Part shown: piece after piece, positions 1-7,206 of the stretch
Layout: each line of letters begins with the position of its first letter
Position numbering within the stretch: the stretch's first letter is position 1
Origin: CAVSUR01 sp052143655
GTDB lineage: Bacteria; Actinomycetota; Actinomycetes; Streptosporangiales; Streptosporangiaceae
DNA: 9,833 nucleotides
Direction: 5' to 3'
Assembly (NCBI GenBank): GCA_052143655.1
Contig: JBKQSL010000461.1
Span: 1-9,833, forward strand
Made by a program: the position numbers and the translations under genes
Notes under the pieces: model-generated
Told to the model about the DNA's origin: nothing
Databases searched by the model: none
What the model saw: only the letters and a program-made list of their open reading frames with translations

Positions 1-2561
1 ACAAGACGCAGGTCGCGCTCGTTGGCGGCAAGGGCGCGCACCTGGGGGAGCTTTCGCGGATCGAAGGCATTCGCGTGCCGGCTGGCTTTTGCGTGACGAC
101 GGACGCCTTCCGGCGGATCATGACAACGGTGCCCTGGATCGACGACCAGCTCGATCGGCTGTCGCGCCTGGACCCCGACGACCGGCAGGCGATCCGCACG
201 CTCACTGCGGAGATCCGCCGGAGCCTTGAGGGGATCGCCATCCCTGACGATCTGGCGGCGCCGATCACCCGCTCGGTCACCCGGCTTGGCGGGCAAGCTG
301 CCTACGCCGTCCGATCCAGCGCGACGGCGGAGGACTTGCCGACGGCCTCCTTCGCGGGCCAGCAGGAGACGTACCTGAACGTCGTGGGGTTGGCTGCGAT
401 CCTCCAGCACGTCAGCCGATGCTGGGCCGCCCTGTTCACCGAGCGGGCCGTGACCTACCGCCTGCGGAACGGTTTCGGCCACCGGAAGGTCCACATGGCC
501 GTGGTCGTGCAGCAGATGCTCTTCCCGCAGGCGGCCGGCATCCTCTTCACGGCCGACCCCGTCACCTCCAACCGGAAGGTCGTCTCCATCGAGGCCAGCT
601 TCGGCCTCGGCGAGGCCCTGGTAGCCGGCCTGGTGAACGCGGACCTCTACAAGGTGCGGGACGGTGACGTTGTCGCCAGGGCAGTCGCCACCAAACAGCT
701 CGCCATCCACGCCTGGCCTGCAGGCGGAACTCAGGAACTGGCGATCGAGCCAGAGAGCCAGGAGCAGCCAGCACTGACCGATGCGCAGATCGTGCGGCTC
801 GCTCAGCTGGGTCGGCGGATCGAAGCGCACTTCGGCCACCCCCAGGACATCGAATGGTGCCTGGTCGACGATGGGTTCCAGATTGTCCAGAGTCGGCCGA
901 TCACCACGCTGTTCCCCATCCCCGCGACCAGCGATCAAGGGAACCACGTCTACGTTTCGGTCGGTCATCAGCAGATGATGACCGACCCCATGAAGCCCCT
1001 GGGGCTCTCCCTGTGGCAGCTGACGACCCCGCGGCCCATGTCCGAGGCCGGCGGGAGACTGTTCGTCGACGTCACCCAGGCGCTGGGTTCGCCAAGGAGT
1101 CGCGCAGGCCTCCTGAAGGCCCTGGGGAGATCCGATCCGCTGATCGGGGACGCGCTGCAGAGCATCCTCGAACGCGGCGACTTCATTCCGGCTCTCCCGG
1201 ACGAGGGCCTGGGCAGGACGCCGGCTGACAGCGCGCCCGCTCCGATCGAGACCGATCCGGCCATCGTCGCCGGGCTGGTCGAACGCAGCCAGGCCTCCAT
1301 CGCCACGTTGAAGCGCGACATCCGGACGAAGTCCGGGTCGGCGCTGCTCGACTTCATCCTTGCGGACATCCAGGAGCTGAAGCGGATCCTGTTCGATCCG
1401 CAAAGCCTCCAGGTGATCGTGGCGGCGATGCAGGCCGCCTGGCGGCTCGACGAGCAGCTGCAGGCGTGGCTGGGCGAGAAGAACGCGGTCGACACGCTCA
1501 CGCAGTCCGTCCCCCGCAACGTCACGTCGGGAATGGGGCTGGCGCTCCTGGACGTCGCGGACGTGATCCGCCCGCATCCGGACGTGGTGGCATTCCTGCA
1601 GCACGTCGAGGACGAGAACTTCCTGGACGAGCTACCCACGCTCGCGGGCGGGCGCGGCGCCCGAGACGCCATCCAGGCATACCTCGACAAGTACGGCATG
1701 CGCTGCGTCGGCGAGATCGACATCACGAAGCCACGTTGGAGCGAACGCCCTACCACGCTCGTGCCCATGATCCTCGGCAACGTCAAGAACTTCGAGCCGG
1801 GCGCCGGCAAGCGGCGCTTCGAGCAAGGCCGGCAGAAGGCCTGGAAGAAGGAGCAGGAACTGCTGACGCGCTTGCCGGCATTGCCGGACGGGGAGCGGAA
1901 GGCCGAAGAGGCCAAGCGGATGATCGACCGGATCCGGGCCTTCATCGGGTACCGGGAGTATCCGAAGTACCACATGATCAGCCGCTACTTCGTCTACAAG
2001 CAGGCCTTGCTGAATGACGCCGAGCGTCTCGCGCAAGCCCACGTACTTCGTGAAAGGGAAGACATCTTCTACCTCACGTTCCGGGAACTCCACGACATCG
2101 TGCGCACGAACCGGGTGGATGACCAGCTCATCCGTCAGCGCAAGGACGCGTTCAGGTCGTATCAAGCGCTCACACCGCCCAGGGTGCTCACCTCGGATGG
2201 CGAGGCCGTCGCCGGCACGTACCGACGCGTCGATGTCCCGGCCGGCGCGCTGACCGGCCTGCCCGTCTCCGCCGGGACCGTCGAGGGACGGGCTCGCGTC
2301 ATCCTGGACATGGCCGAGGCCGATCTCGAAGCGGGCGACATCCTGGTCACCGCCTACACGGACCCCAGCTGGACGCCTGCGTTCGTCGCGATCAAGGGCT
2401 TGGTGACGGAGGTGGGGGGCCTGATGACCCATGGCGCGGTGATCGCACGGGAGTACGGCCTGCCGGCCGTCGTGGGGGTGGAGCATGCCACCCGGCTGAT
2501 CCGGGATGGGCAGCGGATCCGCGTGCATGGAGCGGACGGGTACATCGAGATCCTGCATTAG
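1..2561 (+). CDS. rph: Rifamycin-inactivating phosphotransferase, 5'-truncated by window edge
   Basis: The frame is open from base 3 to the TAG at 2559-2561, giving 852 codons. The family is about 865 residues, so only about a dozen N-terminal residues lie outside; the internal ATG at 75 is not the start. The family transfers the beta-phosphate of ATP to a hydroxyl of the rifamycin ansa bridge, giving inactive phospho-rifamycin, AMP and phosphate, in the cytoplasm. Visible order: ATP-grasp-like domain (GGKGAHLGELS near 24-57; AVRSSATAEDLPTASFAGQQ near 304-366; TADPVTSNRKV near 550-582; QDIEWCLVDD near 843-872), then the rifamycin-binding middle domain (GHQQMMTDPMKPLG near 964-1002), then the swivelling PEP-synthase-type histidine domain (GGLMTHGAVIAREYGLPAVVG). 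Its catalytic His codon is at 2430-2432. The close match along the whole middle domain separates it from generic PEP synthases. Promoter and any rifamycin-associated element would lie upstream of the window. Confidence 0.95.
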   Translation, partial: KTQVALVGGKGAHLGELSRIEGIRVPAGFCVTTDAFRRIMTTVPWIDDQLDRLSRLDPDDRQAIRTLTAEIRRSLEGIAIPDDLAAPITRSVTRLGGQAAYAVRSSATAEDLPTASFAGQQETYLNVVGLAAILQHVSRCWAALFTERAVTYRLRNGFGHRKVHMAVVVQQMLFPQAAGILFTADPVTSNRKVVSIEASFGLGEALVAGLVNADLYKVRDGDVVARAVATKQLAIHAWPAGGTQELAIEPESQEQPALTDAQIVRLAQLGRRIEAHFGHPQDIEWCLVDDGFQIVQSRPITTLFPIPATSDQGNHVYVSVGHQQMMTDPMKPLGLSLWQLTTPRPMSEAGGRLFVDVTQALGSPRSRAGLLKALGRSDPLIGDALQSILERGDFIPALPDEGLGRTPADSAPAPIETDPAIVAGLVERSQASIATLKRDIRTKSGSALLDFILADIQELKRILFDPQSLQVIVAAMQAAWRLDEQLQAWLGEKNAVDTLTQSVPRNVTSGMGLALLDVADVIRPHPDVVAFLQHVEDENFLDELPTLAGGRGARDAIQAYLDKYGMRCVGEIDITKPRWSERPTTLVPMILGNVKNFEPGAGKRRFEQGRQKAWKKEQELLTRLPALPDGERKAEEAKRMIDRIRAFIGYREYPKYHMISRYFVYKQALLNDAERLAQAHVLREREDIFYLTFRELHDIVRTNRVDDQLIRQRKDAFRSYQALTPPRVLTSDGEAVAGTYRRVDVPAGALTGLPVSAGTVEGRARVILDMAEADLEAGDILVTAYTDPSWTPAFVAIKGLVTEVGGLMTHGAVIAREYGLPAVVGVEHATRLIRDGQRIRVHGADGYIEILH

Positions 2562-2998
2562 GCGACCACTGATCAAGCCCGGCTTTTCATCAAGCTAGTG
2601 CCGTGTGCCGTGCCAGGCAACGTTTGCTCGGGTCGAACGCTGCGGAGCCAAAGATCCAAGCCGCGGCGAACGCCGAATCGGCGCTTGTCGCTGATTCAGC
2701 GAAGGGTACTTACGGAGGGTGGCCTGGCGGGTCATAACGCGGACATGCCCGAGCTTGACCCGGCAGCTGTCATCGAGGCGGTGGCCCGCGACCCCCGGCT
2801 GCGAGCGTTCACCGGCCACGGCAGGATCGAGACCCTGCCGGCCCACCACTTGTAGCATCGGTACCCTGCGCGGTGGCCCTATCCTGCCGCTTTGCCAACC
2901 TCTTGAGATACCGGTCGGGCAGTTCTTCTGCCGGGGTCATCCGCGAAGGCGGCTCGGCAGAAGGTGCTCGCGATGCTCCGGGAGAACCTTGAGCGTTG
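2562..2998. other. Intergenic region with no convincing gene
   Basis: This 437-bp gap lies between the rph stop and the stop of the PIN toxin, so genes converge on it. Short frames are open on both strands but none shows a recognisable family. The most gene-like is a 36-codon frame on the plus strand from ATG 2745 to TAG 2855 (begins MPELDPAAVIEAVARDPRLR). It could be the head of a lost gene, but has no clear partner downstream because the frame meets further stops near 2904 and 3000. A 4-bp AAGC/GCTT hairpin followed by four Ts (about 2576-2588) just after rph is too weak to call a terminator. Confidence 0.5.
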
Positions 2999-3415
2999 CT
3001 AGCTCCGCCTGCCGCTCTCGGGGGTGCTGGCGCTGACGCCGGGAAGATCGGCGAAGCGGGCCTTGGCGTCGAATGTGAGGACGACGCGGTCGGTCTGCAG
3101 GGCATGAGCGGCGATGATCAGGTCATGCGCGCCACGGGGGGTGCCAGCCCGGCGTGAGTGCGCGATGAGCCTGGCGTGGCAGGCTGCCGTGGTCTCGGTG
3201 TAGTCGAGGACGTCGACTGCCGTGGCGATGGCGGCGAGTGCGCGGGCCCGGTCGGCGGCCCGGCCGGGGTTATCGGCAAGCTCGATGCCGACGCGGTACT
3301 CAGCGATCGACACCGCTGCGACGGCGAGCTCGTCAGCGTCCAGCGCGTCGCGGTCGATTGTGCCGCGCTCGTAGGCGATCAGGACGTTCGTATCAAGGAT
3401 CAGGCGCCGACCCAC
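2999..3415 (-). CDS. vapC: PIN-domain ribonuclease toxin (VapC-like), partner of Phd-type antitoxin
   Basis: 138 residues, normal for a VapC toxin. The PIN-domain acidic residues that bind Mg2+/Mn2+ are in place: D8 (LILDTNVLIAYE), E39 (VSIAEYRVGIE), D98 (GAHDLIIAAHA) and D116 (LTFDAKARF). The family cleaves RNA, often tRNA or rRNA, when the antitoxin is degraded; the target here is unknown. The start is a GTG at 3413-3415, 16 nt inside the upstream antitoxin gene. A weak GGGA sits before it, so translation is probably coupled to the antitoxin. It is the second gene of its two-gene operon. All four acidic residues are present, so the toxin looks active. Confidence 0.9.
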   Translation of the reverse strand: MGRRLILDTNVLIAYERGTIDRDALDADELAVAAVSIAEYRVGIELADNPGRAADRARALAAIATAVDVLDYTETTAACHARLIAHSRRAGTPRGAHDLIIAAHALQTDRVVLTFDAKARFADLPGVSASTPESGRRS

Positions 3416-3657
3416 GGATCGTTCCCGTCGTTTGTGACCAGGGCCACTGCGTCCGCGATGTCGGTGGCGAAACGGTCATCGGGAGGCGGGACATCTTCCA
3501 GCGCGGCCCGAAGGCCGGCTCCAGTGCGGGGCCGGGCTGGCCGCATCTCCGCGACCGCATGGTGCCCGCGGGTGATCGTCACTGTCTCACCGTGCTCGAT
3601 CGCATCGAGGAGGGCGGAGAAGTTCCGAGAGGCCTCAGTGGCTGTCATGGTCCTCAT
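3400..3657 (-). CDS. Phd/YefM-type antitoxin
   Basis: 85 residues from ATG 3657. The N-terminal half is typical of Phd/YefM proteins: MTATEASRNFSALLDAIEHG, then ETVTITRGHHAVAEMRPA. This part folds as a DNA-binding dimer, and the C-terminal tail (about 50-85) would wrap the PIN toxin encoded next. A longer open frame runs back to ATG 3702, but that would translate straight through a perfect palindrome and a -10 hexamer, so I choose 3657. There the ATG lies 6 nt after the hexamer and has no Shine-Dalgarno, as in leaderless actinobacterial genes. ATG 3648 is a less likely alternative. The gene overlaps the toxin by 16 nt. Phd antitoxin paired with a PIN toxin is a known combination in actinobacteria. 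Confidence 0.88.
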   Translation of the reverse strand: MRTMTATEASRNFSALLDAIEHGETVTITRGHHAVAEMRPARPRTGAGLRAALEDVPPPDDRFATDIADAVALVTNDGNDPWVGA

Positions 3658-3663
3658 GTCAGC

Positions 3664-3669
3664 ATTGTA
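3664..3669 (-). promoter_or_regulatory. Leaderless-type -10 box of the Phd/PIN operon
   Basis: On the minus strand TACAAT is followed by six bases (GCTGAC) and then the ATG at 3657. It differs from TATAAT by one base, and the spacing would place the transcription start on the A of the ATG. I see no good -35 hexamer at 17-18 bp (AGCTAC or GCTACG). No Shine-Dalgarno precedes the ATG, which fits a leaderless transcript. Confidence 0.6.
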
Positions 3670-3683
3670 TCTGATTATCAGAT
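3669..3683. promoter_or_regulatory. Palindromic operator of the Phd/PIN operon
   Basis: ATCTGATTATCAGAT is a perfect 7-1-7 inverted repeat. It overlaps the -10 hexamer by one base and lies in the -10/-35 spacer. Phd antitoxins, with their toxins as co-repressors, bind such palindromes to repress their own operon, so this is very probably the autoregulatory site. It is AT-rich against a GC-rich background, which makes chance less likely. Confidence 0.75.
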
Positions 3684-3717
3684 TGTCGTAGCTGGCCCGC
3701 ACGATCAGGCGAGCAGG

Positions 3718-4110
3718 TTATGCCGGTGAATCGGCCGGCAGTCCTGCTGCGGTTGCGGCGTCCAGCAGTCGCTTGTCGTAGGTGACGAATGAGGTCAGGC
3801 TGGGCCGGATGGTGAGGGCGGTGCCCAGGTGGATGGCGTCCAGGGAACGGACCGTGACGGGCCTGACGGTCCGGGCCAGGATGCGGACGCCGGGGCTCAG
3901 GTCGATCAGGCCGATCTGGTCCAGCACGGGATGCAGCCGGGTTACCGCCTCCGGCGCGTACCGGGCCAGGGCTCGGAACGACTCGATCTCCACCAGGACG
4001 GAGCTGATCCACCCGGTTTCGGCTCGCTCGTCCAGCCAGGCCCGCAGCGCCGGGGACTCCGGCTCTGCGTGGACCAGCTTGACGACGGCGGCCGAGTCCA
4101 GGTAGATCAT
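3718..4110 (-). CDS. vapC: PIN-domain ribonuclease toxin (VapC)
   Basis: 130 residues. The PIN acidic residues are present: D5 (MIYLDSAAVVKL), E41 and E43 (SSVLVEIESFRAL), D91 (RSLDAIHLGTA) and D112 (FVTYDKRLLDAA). The SLDAIHL and TYDKRL motifs are typical of one VapC subgroup. The predicted activity is Mg2+-dependent RNA cleavage, held in check by the RHH antitoxin encoded just before it. The ATG at 4108-4110 shares one base with the antitoxin stop (TGATG), so translation is coupled. It ends with TAA at 3718, 60 bp before the next TA module's start. It is only distantly similar to the other PIN toxin here, so the two modules do not look like a recent duplication. Confidence 0.92.
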   Translation of the reverse strand: MIYLDSAAVVKLVHAEPESPALRAWLDERAETGWISSVLVEIESFRALARYAPEAVTRLHPVLDQIGLIDLSPGVRILARTVRPVTVRSLDAIHLGTALTIRPSLTSFVTYDKRLLDAATAAGLPADSPA

Positions 4111-4343
4111 CAGCGCTCGTCGCCCCGGTCGCGTGCTAGCTTGGCTGCGACGTCTATGCCATCGGGCTCGCCGATGTCCATCGTCAGGACGGCGCGGCGC
4201 AGTTGCGCGGCACGTTCGCGGCGCTCGGCAGCCTGGATCACCGCCTGCCGGATAGCCGCGGATCGCGACATGCCCTCGCCGGTCAGCACGTCGAGGGCAT
4301 GCTCGGTCTCTTCGTCGGTCCGGATCGTGATTGTCTCAGCCAT
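4110..4343 (-). CDS. vapB: Ribbon-helix-helix antitoxin (VapB)
   Basis: 77 residues. The N-terminus reads as a ribbon-helix-helix DNA-binding fold: a short strand (ETITIRTDEE, 3-12), helix A (about 11-20) and, after the GMSRS turn, helix B (AAIRQAVIQAAERRERA, about 29-45). The C-terminal part (about 50-77, with TMDIGEPDGIDVA) would contact the VapC toxin. It is first in a two-gene operon with 1-nt overlap to the toxin. The ATG at 4341-4343 has no Shine-Dalgarno but sits 6 nt after a -10 hexamer, so a leaderless transcript is likely. It probably represses its own promoter through the palindrome at 4354-4370. Confidence 0.9.
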   Translation of the reverse strand: MAETITIRTDEETEHALDVLTGEGMSRSAAIRQAVIQAAERRERAAQLRRAVLTMDIGEPDGIDVAAKLARDRGDER

Positions 4344-4349
4344 ACCACG

Positions 4350-4379
4350 AGCATAAGACAGGATGTCTTACACTGGCAA
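4350..4379 (-). promoter_or_regulatory. Leaderless promoter of the vapBC operon
   Basis: On the minus strand TTGCCA (4374-4379; one base off TTGACA) and TATGCT (4350-4355; fits TAnnnT) are separated by 18 bp. The -10 is followed by six bases (CGTGGT) and the vapB ATG, so transcription would begin at or next to the start codon. Confidence 0.7.
4354..4370. promoter_or_regulatory. Palindromic operator of the vapBC operon
   Basis: TAAGACAGGATGTCTTA is a perfect 7-3-7 inverted repeat filling the spacer between the -35 and -10 boxes and overlapping the -10 by two bases. An RHH antitoxin dimer pair bound here would block RNA polymerase, the usual VapB autoregulation. Its sequence differs from the operator of the neighbouring Phd/PIN operon, so cross-regulation is not expected. 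Confidence 0.78.
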
Positions 4380-4455
4380 GCTGGCGCCGCAGGCCAGAGC
4401 GGGCGGGCTGGCGGGCTGAGCACGTCTCACCGCCGGCACGTTCAGCGGAGCACCT

Positions 4456-4477
4456 TCCTGGCTCGTGACCTGCTCAA
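4456..4477 (+). repeat. Direct repeat copy A flanking the three-gene operon
   Basis: This 22-bp stretch matches 7204-7225 in the same orientation at 19 of 22 positions by hand alignment, with an identical CGTGACCTG core. It lies 20 bp beyond the stop codon of the SEC-C gene. The two copies bracket exactly the three-gene operon. It may be a boundary of a transferred cassette or a chance match. Confidence 0.4.
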
Positions 4478-4496
4478 ACGCATTGGGAGCCTGGGA

Positions 4497-5624
4497 TCAG
4501 CTTTGCGCCGGGGCGCCGCAGCACTTCTTGAACTTCTTCCCGCTTCCGCACGGGCAGGGCTGGTTCCGCCCGGTCTTACCGGCTGGGTGCTGCTTCGCGG
4601 TGCGCGGCTCGCCGGCCTGGGCGCTCTCCGCCCAGGCCGTGACGCGCGGTACTCGCCGCCCGGCGCGCTGCTGTGCCTGTTCCGCCTGTTGCCGGAGTTC
4701 CCGGGCCTCGTCTGGCCGGCCGGTCTTCTCGCAGATGAGCGCCAGCCGTCCCGCGATGTGCTCGGCTTCCCGGACTCCGGGAACGGCGTAGCCGCGGTGC
4801 AGGATTTCTTCCGCCTGCGGATAATCCTGTGTCTTGTCGGGGCCGAACGGCGTGTAGCAGTCTGCCCAGCCGATCCATCCCCATCCCCAGGCCGGGTCTT
4901 CTTCCAGCCACGACTGATACAGCTCGTCCGCTGTCTCCTGCTGTCCTGTCTCGAAGTACGAGTCGGCCAGCGCTCTGCGGAAGTTCCGGGTGGTCAGCCC
5001 GTCTTCGCGGGGAAACCTCCGGAGCCATTCAGCGGCCATCTCAAGCCGTGCCATGCGCAGCTCCGGGTCATGCTCCCCGCCATTCTGCAGCGCCATTTCG
5101 AGGTCCTGGCACCAATTGAACAAGGACTGCGTCATCGGGAAGCGGTCGTCGAACTCTCTGATCGACCTGGCACTGACGGCGTCGCACAGCCGCAGCACGT
5201 CCGACCAGGCATCGAACCAGATCCTGCCGCTCGCGACGAAATCGTTGCGCTGATCGGCTTCGTAACCCGCCTGCACCTTGTCATCGAGCAATTCCAGGCA
5301 CACCTTGTCCGGCCACCAGCGCTCCCAGAGCGCGACCAGGCAGATCCATGCCCAGTCAGCGTCCCAGCCGTGAAGCCTGAGCCGTTCGCTGACGACTTCC
5401 TCGGCCGACAGCGCCCCCTCGCACAGCTTCGCCAGCTTCTCCCGGTCCGCGTCCACGCCGAGGCCGCGGAGCTTCACGAGCAGGTCCTCGTCGCCCATGC
5501 TGGCGGTGTGCGACCGCAGCGGCCTCGCGTTCTGCTCCAGTTGGCGGCGGATGGCCTCATCGCTGAGGGCTTCCTTCGATACGATCCTGTCGAGAGTGAC
5601 CCAGGACAACTCCACGCTGGTCAA
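4497..5624 (-). CDS. TPR-like protein with C-terminal SEC-C zinc-binding motif
   Basis: 375 residues from a TTG whose last three bases are shared with the TGA of the upstream gene (TTGA, 4-nt overlap). GTG 5615 is an alternative start; neither has a strong Shine-Dalgarno, so coupling is likely. The last 25 residues hold a textbook SEC-C motif, GRNQPCPCGSGKKFKKCC, with zinc ligands C357, C359, C368 and C369, as at the end of SecA but here on an unrelated protein. Residues about 213-247 (ALADSYFETGQQETADELYQ) and 291-318 (LALICEKTGRPDEARELRQQ) look like TPR units. The Trp-rich alpha-helical N-terminal 200 residues match no family I know. No signal peptide or membrane segment is seen. It is the last gene of the three-gene operon. 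SEC-C motifs generally mediate zinc-dependent protein contacts, but this protein's partner is unknown. Confidence 0.85.
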   Translation of the reverse strand: MTSVELSWVTLDRIVSKEALSDEAIRRQLEQNARPLRSHTASMGDEDLLVKLRGLGVDADREKLAKLCEGALSAEEVVSERLRLHGWDADWAWICLVALWERWWPDKVCLELLDDKVQAGYEADQRNDFVASGRIWFDAWSDVLRLCDAVSARSIREFDDRFPMTQSLFNWCQDLEMALQNGGEHDPELRMARLEMAAEWLRRFPREDGLTTRNFRRALADSYFETGQQETADELYQSWLEEDPAWGWGWIGWADCYTPFGPDKTQDYPQAEEILHRGYAVPGVREAEHIAGRLALICEKTGRPDEARELRQQAEQAQQRAGRRVPRVTAWAESAQAGEPRTAKQHPAGKTGRNQPCPCGSGKKFKKCCGAPAQS

Positions 5625-6778
5625 CGAGGGAAGCCCGCTTCGTCGAGGCGGCTCTGCAGGCCGGGCCTGGTGGGGTACCGGGCGCGCAGATCCAGCATGC
5701 GCTTCTTGAGCGCCGCGGTCCCGGCCTCGCCTTGGCGTTCGGCGAGCGCCCGCAGGTCGCGCAGCAGGGCCACGGCTCGGTCGTATTCGCTGGTCTTCTT
5801 GGTCGCGATCATGTCATCGACCTGCTTCCATGCGGCTTCTCCCGTTGCCGCGAGGTCGTCGAGGCGCTTGGCGTACGCCGCCGCCTTGGCGGCGGCTTTG
5901 CGTGCCTGCGCCTCGCGGCACCGCTGTTCCTCGGCCTTCTTCCGCTCCTCCGCCCGGGTCTCTGCCGCTTCCAGCAGTTCCGCGACCGTCCGACCCGGGC
6001 TGGAGTGACTGGCCGGTCCTGCAGCATCCGCGCGGAAGCGCCGCAGCAACAGTGCCTGCACTGGCGCGCCTTCGCCGTCGGCGACCATCGTCAGGAACGA
6101 GTCCTTCTCCGTCGCGGGGAGCAAGGCGATCCATCCGGCCAGCCCGTCGTCCGACGGCTCTTCGGCGGGCGGGCTTGCTCCGGCCGCTACGGCTATCAGG
6201 TCCTCGTCGATCTCCAGGAAATCAGCGATGGCCTGGAGCGGCGCGCTGAGATTACCCAGGCCCGCCGGGACCGGCGGCTCGATCTCGTCTTCGTTATCTT
6301 CGTCGTCCTCGTCGAGCCACTGGACCGACAGCAGCCAGGCGAGGTACAGCAGCCGAAGGTCCCCGGCGGCCAAGTCAGACCGGGCCTGCACCATCGTCCC
6401 GAGCTGACCGTCACCTTCTACCCAGTCGCCGTCGGGGTCGCGATCCAGGTACAGGCTGATGATCACGTGATCGTCGGTCACGATCACGGATGCGGCGTCC
6501 GTATGGCAATACTTTCTGGCGGCTTCGGCGTCGAGAAGGGCGCGCGGGAAGCGGAACATCAGCCGACGCGTGCCCCAGTTCGCTAGGTAACAGAACGCGT
6601 CGAAGTAGCGTTCCATCAGCTTCTCAGGGTTGCCGCGGAAGTCGCCGTAGTTGTACTCGTTGACGAACCTGGTGGCGGTTATCTCCGCGCGACTTGACAG
6701 TTTCCGCAGCTCAGAACGCTGCTCGTGGGTGAGCGGTTTGTCGAGCGCGAGGAATTCGTAGTACTGGTACTCACTCAC
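5621..6778 (-). CDS. Uncharacterised acidic/coiled-coil protein, middle gene of the three-gene operon
   Basis: 385 residues from GTG 6778, which overlaps the upstream stop as GTGA; GGGCGAGG lies just before it. An ATG at 6814 is open in frame but would overlap the upstream gene by 40 nt. No known enzyme motif is visible. The N-terminal about 90 residues (SEYQYYEFLALDKPLTHEQ, then FVNEYNYGDFRG and FCYLANWGTRRLMFRFP) form a compact conserved-looking block; I recall similar starts in actinobacterial proteins annotated only as hypothetical. Then come a very acidic linker (LDEDDEDNEDEIEPP, about 155-169), a predicted coiled coil rich in Glu, Lys and Ala (about 264-310), and a helical tail ending RARYPTRPGLQSRLDEAGF, similar to tails I recall on SWIM zinc-finger proteins. 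It is probably cytoplasmic and acts with its two neighbours; its role is unknown. Confidence 0.8.
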   Translation of the reverse strand: MSEYQYYEFLALDKPLTHEQRSELRKLSSRAEITATRFVNEYNYGDFRGNPEKLMERYFDAFCYLANWGTRRLMFRFPRALLDAEAARKYCHTDAASVIVTDDHVIISLYLDRDPDGDWVEGDGQLGTMVQARSDLAAGDLRLLYLAWLLSVQWLDEDDEDNEDEIEPPVPAGLGNLSAPLQAIADFLEIDEDLIAVAAGASPPAEEPSDDGLAGWIALLPATEKDSFLTMVADGEGAPVQALLLRRFRADAAGPASHSSPGRTVAELLEAAETRAEERKKAEEQRCREAQARKAAAKAAAYAKRLDDLAATGEAAWKQVDDMIATKKTSEYDRAVALLRDLRALAERQGEAGTAALKKRMLDLRARYPTRPGLQSRLDEAGFPR

Positions 6779-7188
6779 GCGAACCTCGCCCAGTGCCGGT
6801 ATGCGGCGATCCACTCGGCGCCCTTCGGCGGCGGCTCGGGCAGCGGCAGGTCAAGGATATGGATCGCCTGGTGGTGGCCGTCACGGACGCAGTCGGCCAC
6901 GATGCCCGCTGCCGTCTGGGTGACGCCTTTGACGATTACCGTGACGCCCAGGATCGTGGTCTCGAAGGGCATCTCCAGCTTGTCCTCGATCATTACGGCG
7001 AAGCCGCTAAGTTGCTCGTCGTCGCCGTAAGCGTCGATCGTGGCCTCTTCGACCAGGGCGTCCAGTTCTTCCTCGCCCAGTTCCTCCACGCGCCACAGCC
7101 TAGGTAGAAGACCACCGAGCCCGCTCCCTATCGGCCGATTTGAGTGCGGCATGGCATATTTTGCGGTCGTTCTGGCTCTTGCGGGCAT
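6775..7188 (-). CDS. CcbP-like calcium-binding protein
   Basis: 137 residues. The core, IDAYGDDEQLSGFAVMIEDK followed by LEMPFETTILGVTVIVKGV (about 51-89), follows the pattern of the cyanobacterial calcium-binding protein CcbP family (DAYGxEEQ, then a D/E-D-K/N-L-x-x-PF block). The C-terminal WIAAYRHWA also fits. Acidic residues 38-59 and 69-75 could bind Ca2+. It is the first gene of the operon; its TGA overlaps the GTG of the next gene. I start it at ATG 7188 because GGAGGAGG lies upstream. The first 33 residues look non-conserved, so GTG 7089 is possible. CcbP is known as a Ca2+ buffer in Anabaena heterocysts; in actinobacteria the role is not established. Confidence 0.85.
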   Translation of the reverse strand: MPARARTTAKYAMPHSNRPIGSGLGGLLPRLWRVEELGEEELDALVEEATIDAYGDDEQLSGFAVMIEDKLEMPFETTILGVTVIVKGVTQTAAGIVADCVRDGHHQAIHILDLPLPEPPPKGAEWIAAYRHWARFA

Positions 7189-7198
7189 GGCGACATGG

Positions 7199-7206
7199 CC
7201 TCCTCC
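7199..7206 (-). promoter_or_regulatory. Strong Shine-Dalgarno of the three-gene operon
   Basis: GGAGGAGG on the minus strand lies 10 nt before the ATG at 7188. A second ATG at 7196 is only 2 nt away and opens a 22-codon frame that soon stops, so the 7188 start is preferred. The later genes of the operon rely on overlap instead. Confidence 0.6.

Noticed and set aside
968..1975. 335-codon minus-strand frame inside rph
   Set aside because: Rich in Ser, Arg and Pro with no family resemblance. The plus-strand rph reading is unambiguous.
3658..3702. Longer Phd antitoxin starting at ATG 3702
   Set aside because: Translation would cross the palindromic operator and the -10 box. The added residues do not resemble the family.
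4415..4446. Imperfect hairpin (GCTGA-gc-ACGT / ACGT-TCAGC) downstream of the SEC-C gene as a terminator
   Set aside because: Nine paired bases with a two-base bulge and a 12-nt loop, and no T-run on the minus strand; too weak to call.
4203..6008. 601-codon open frame on the plus strand
   Set aside because: It is antisense to the SEC-C gene and part of the coiled-coil gene. Its residue composition is the usual mirror of GC-rich coding DNA, and the minus strand has clear motifs and overlaps.
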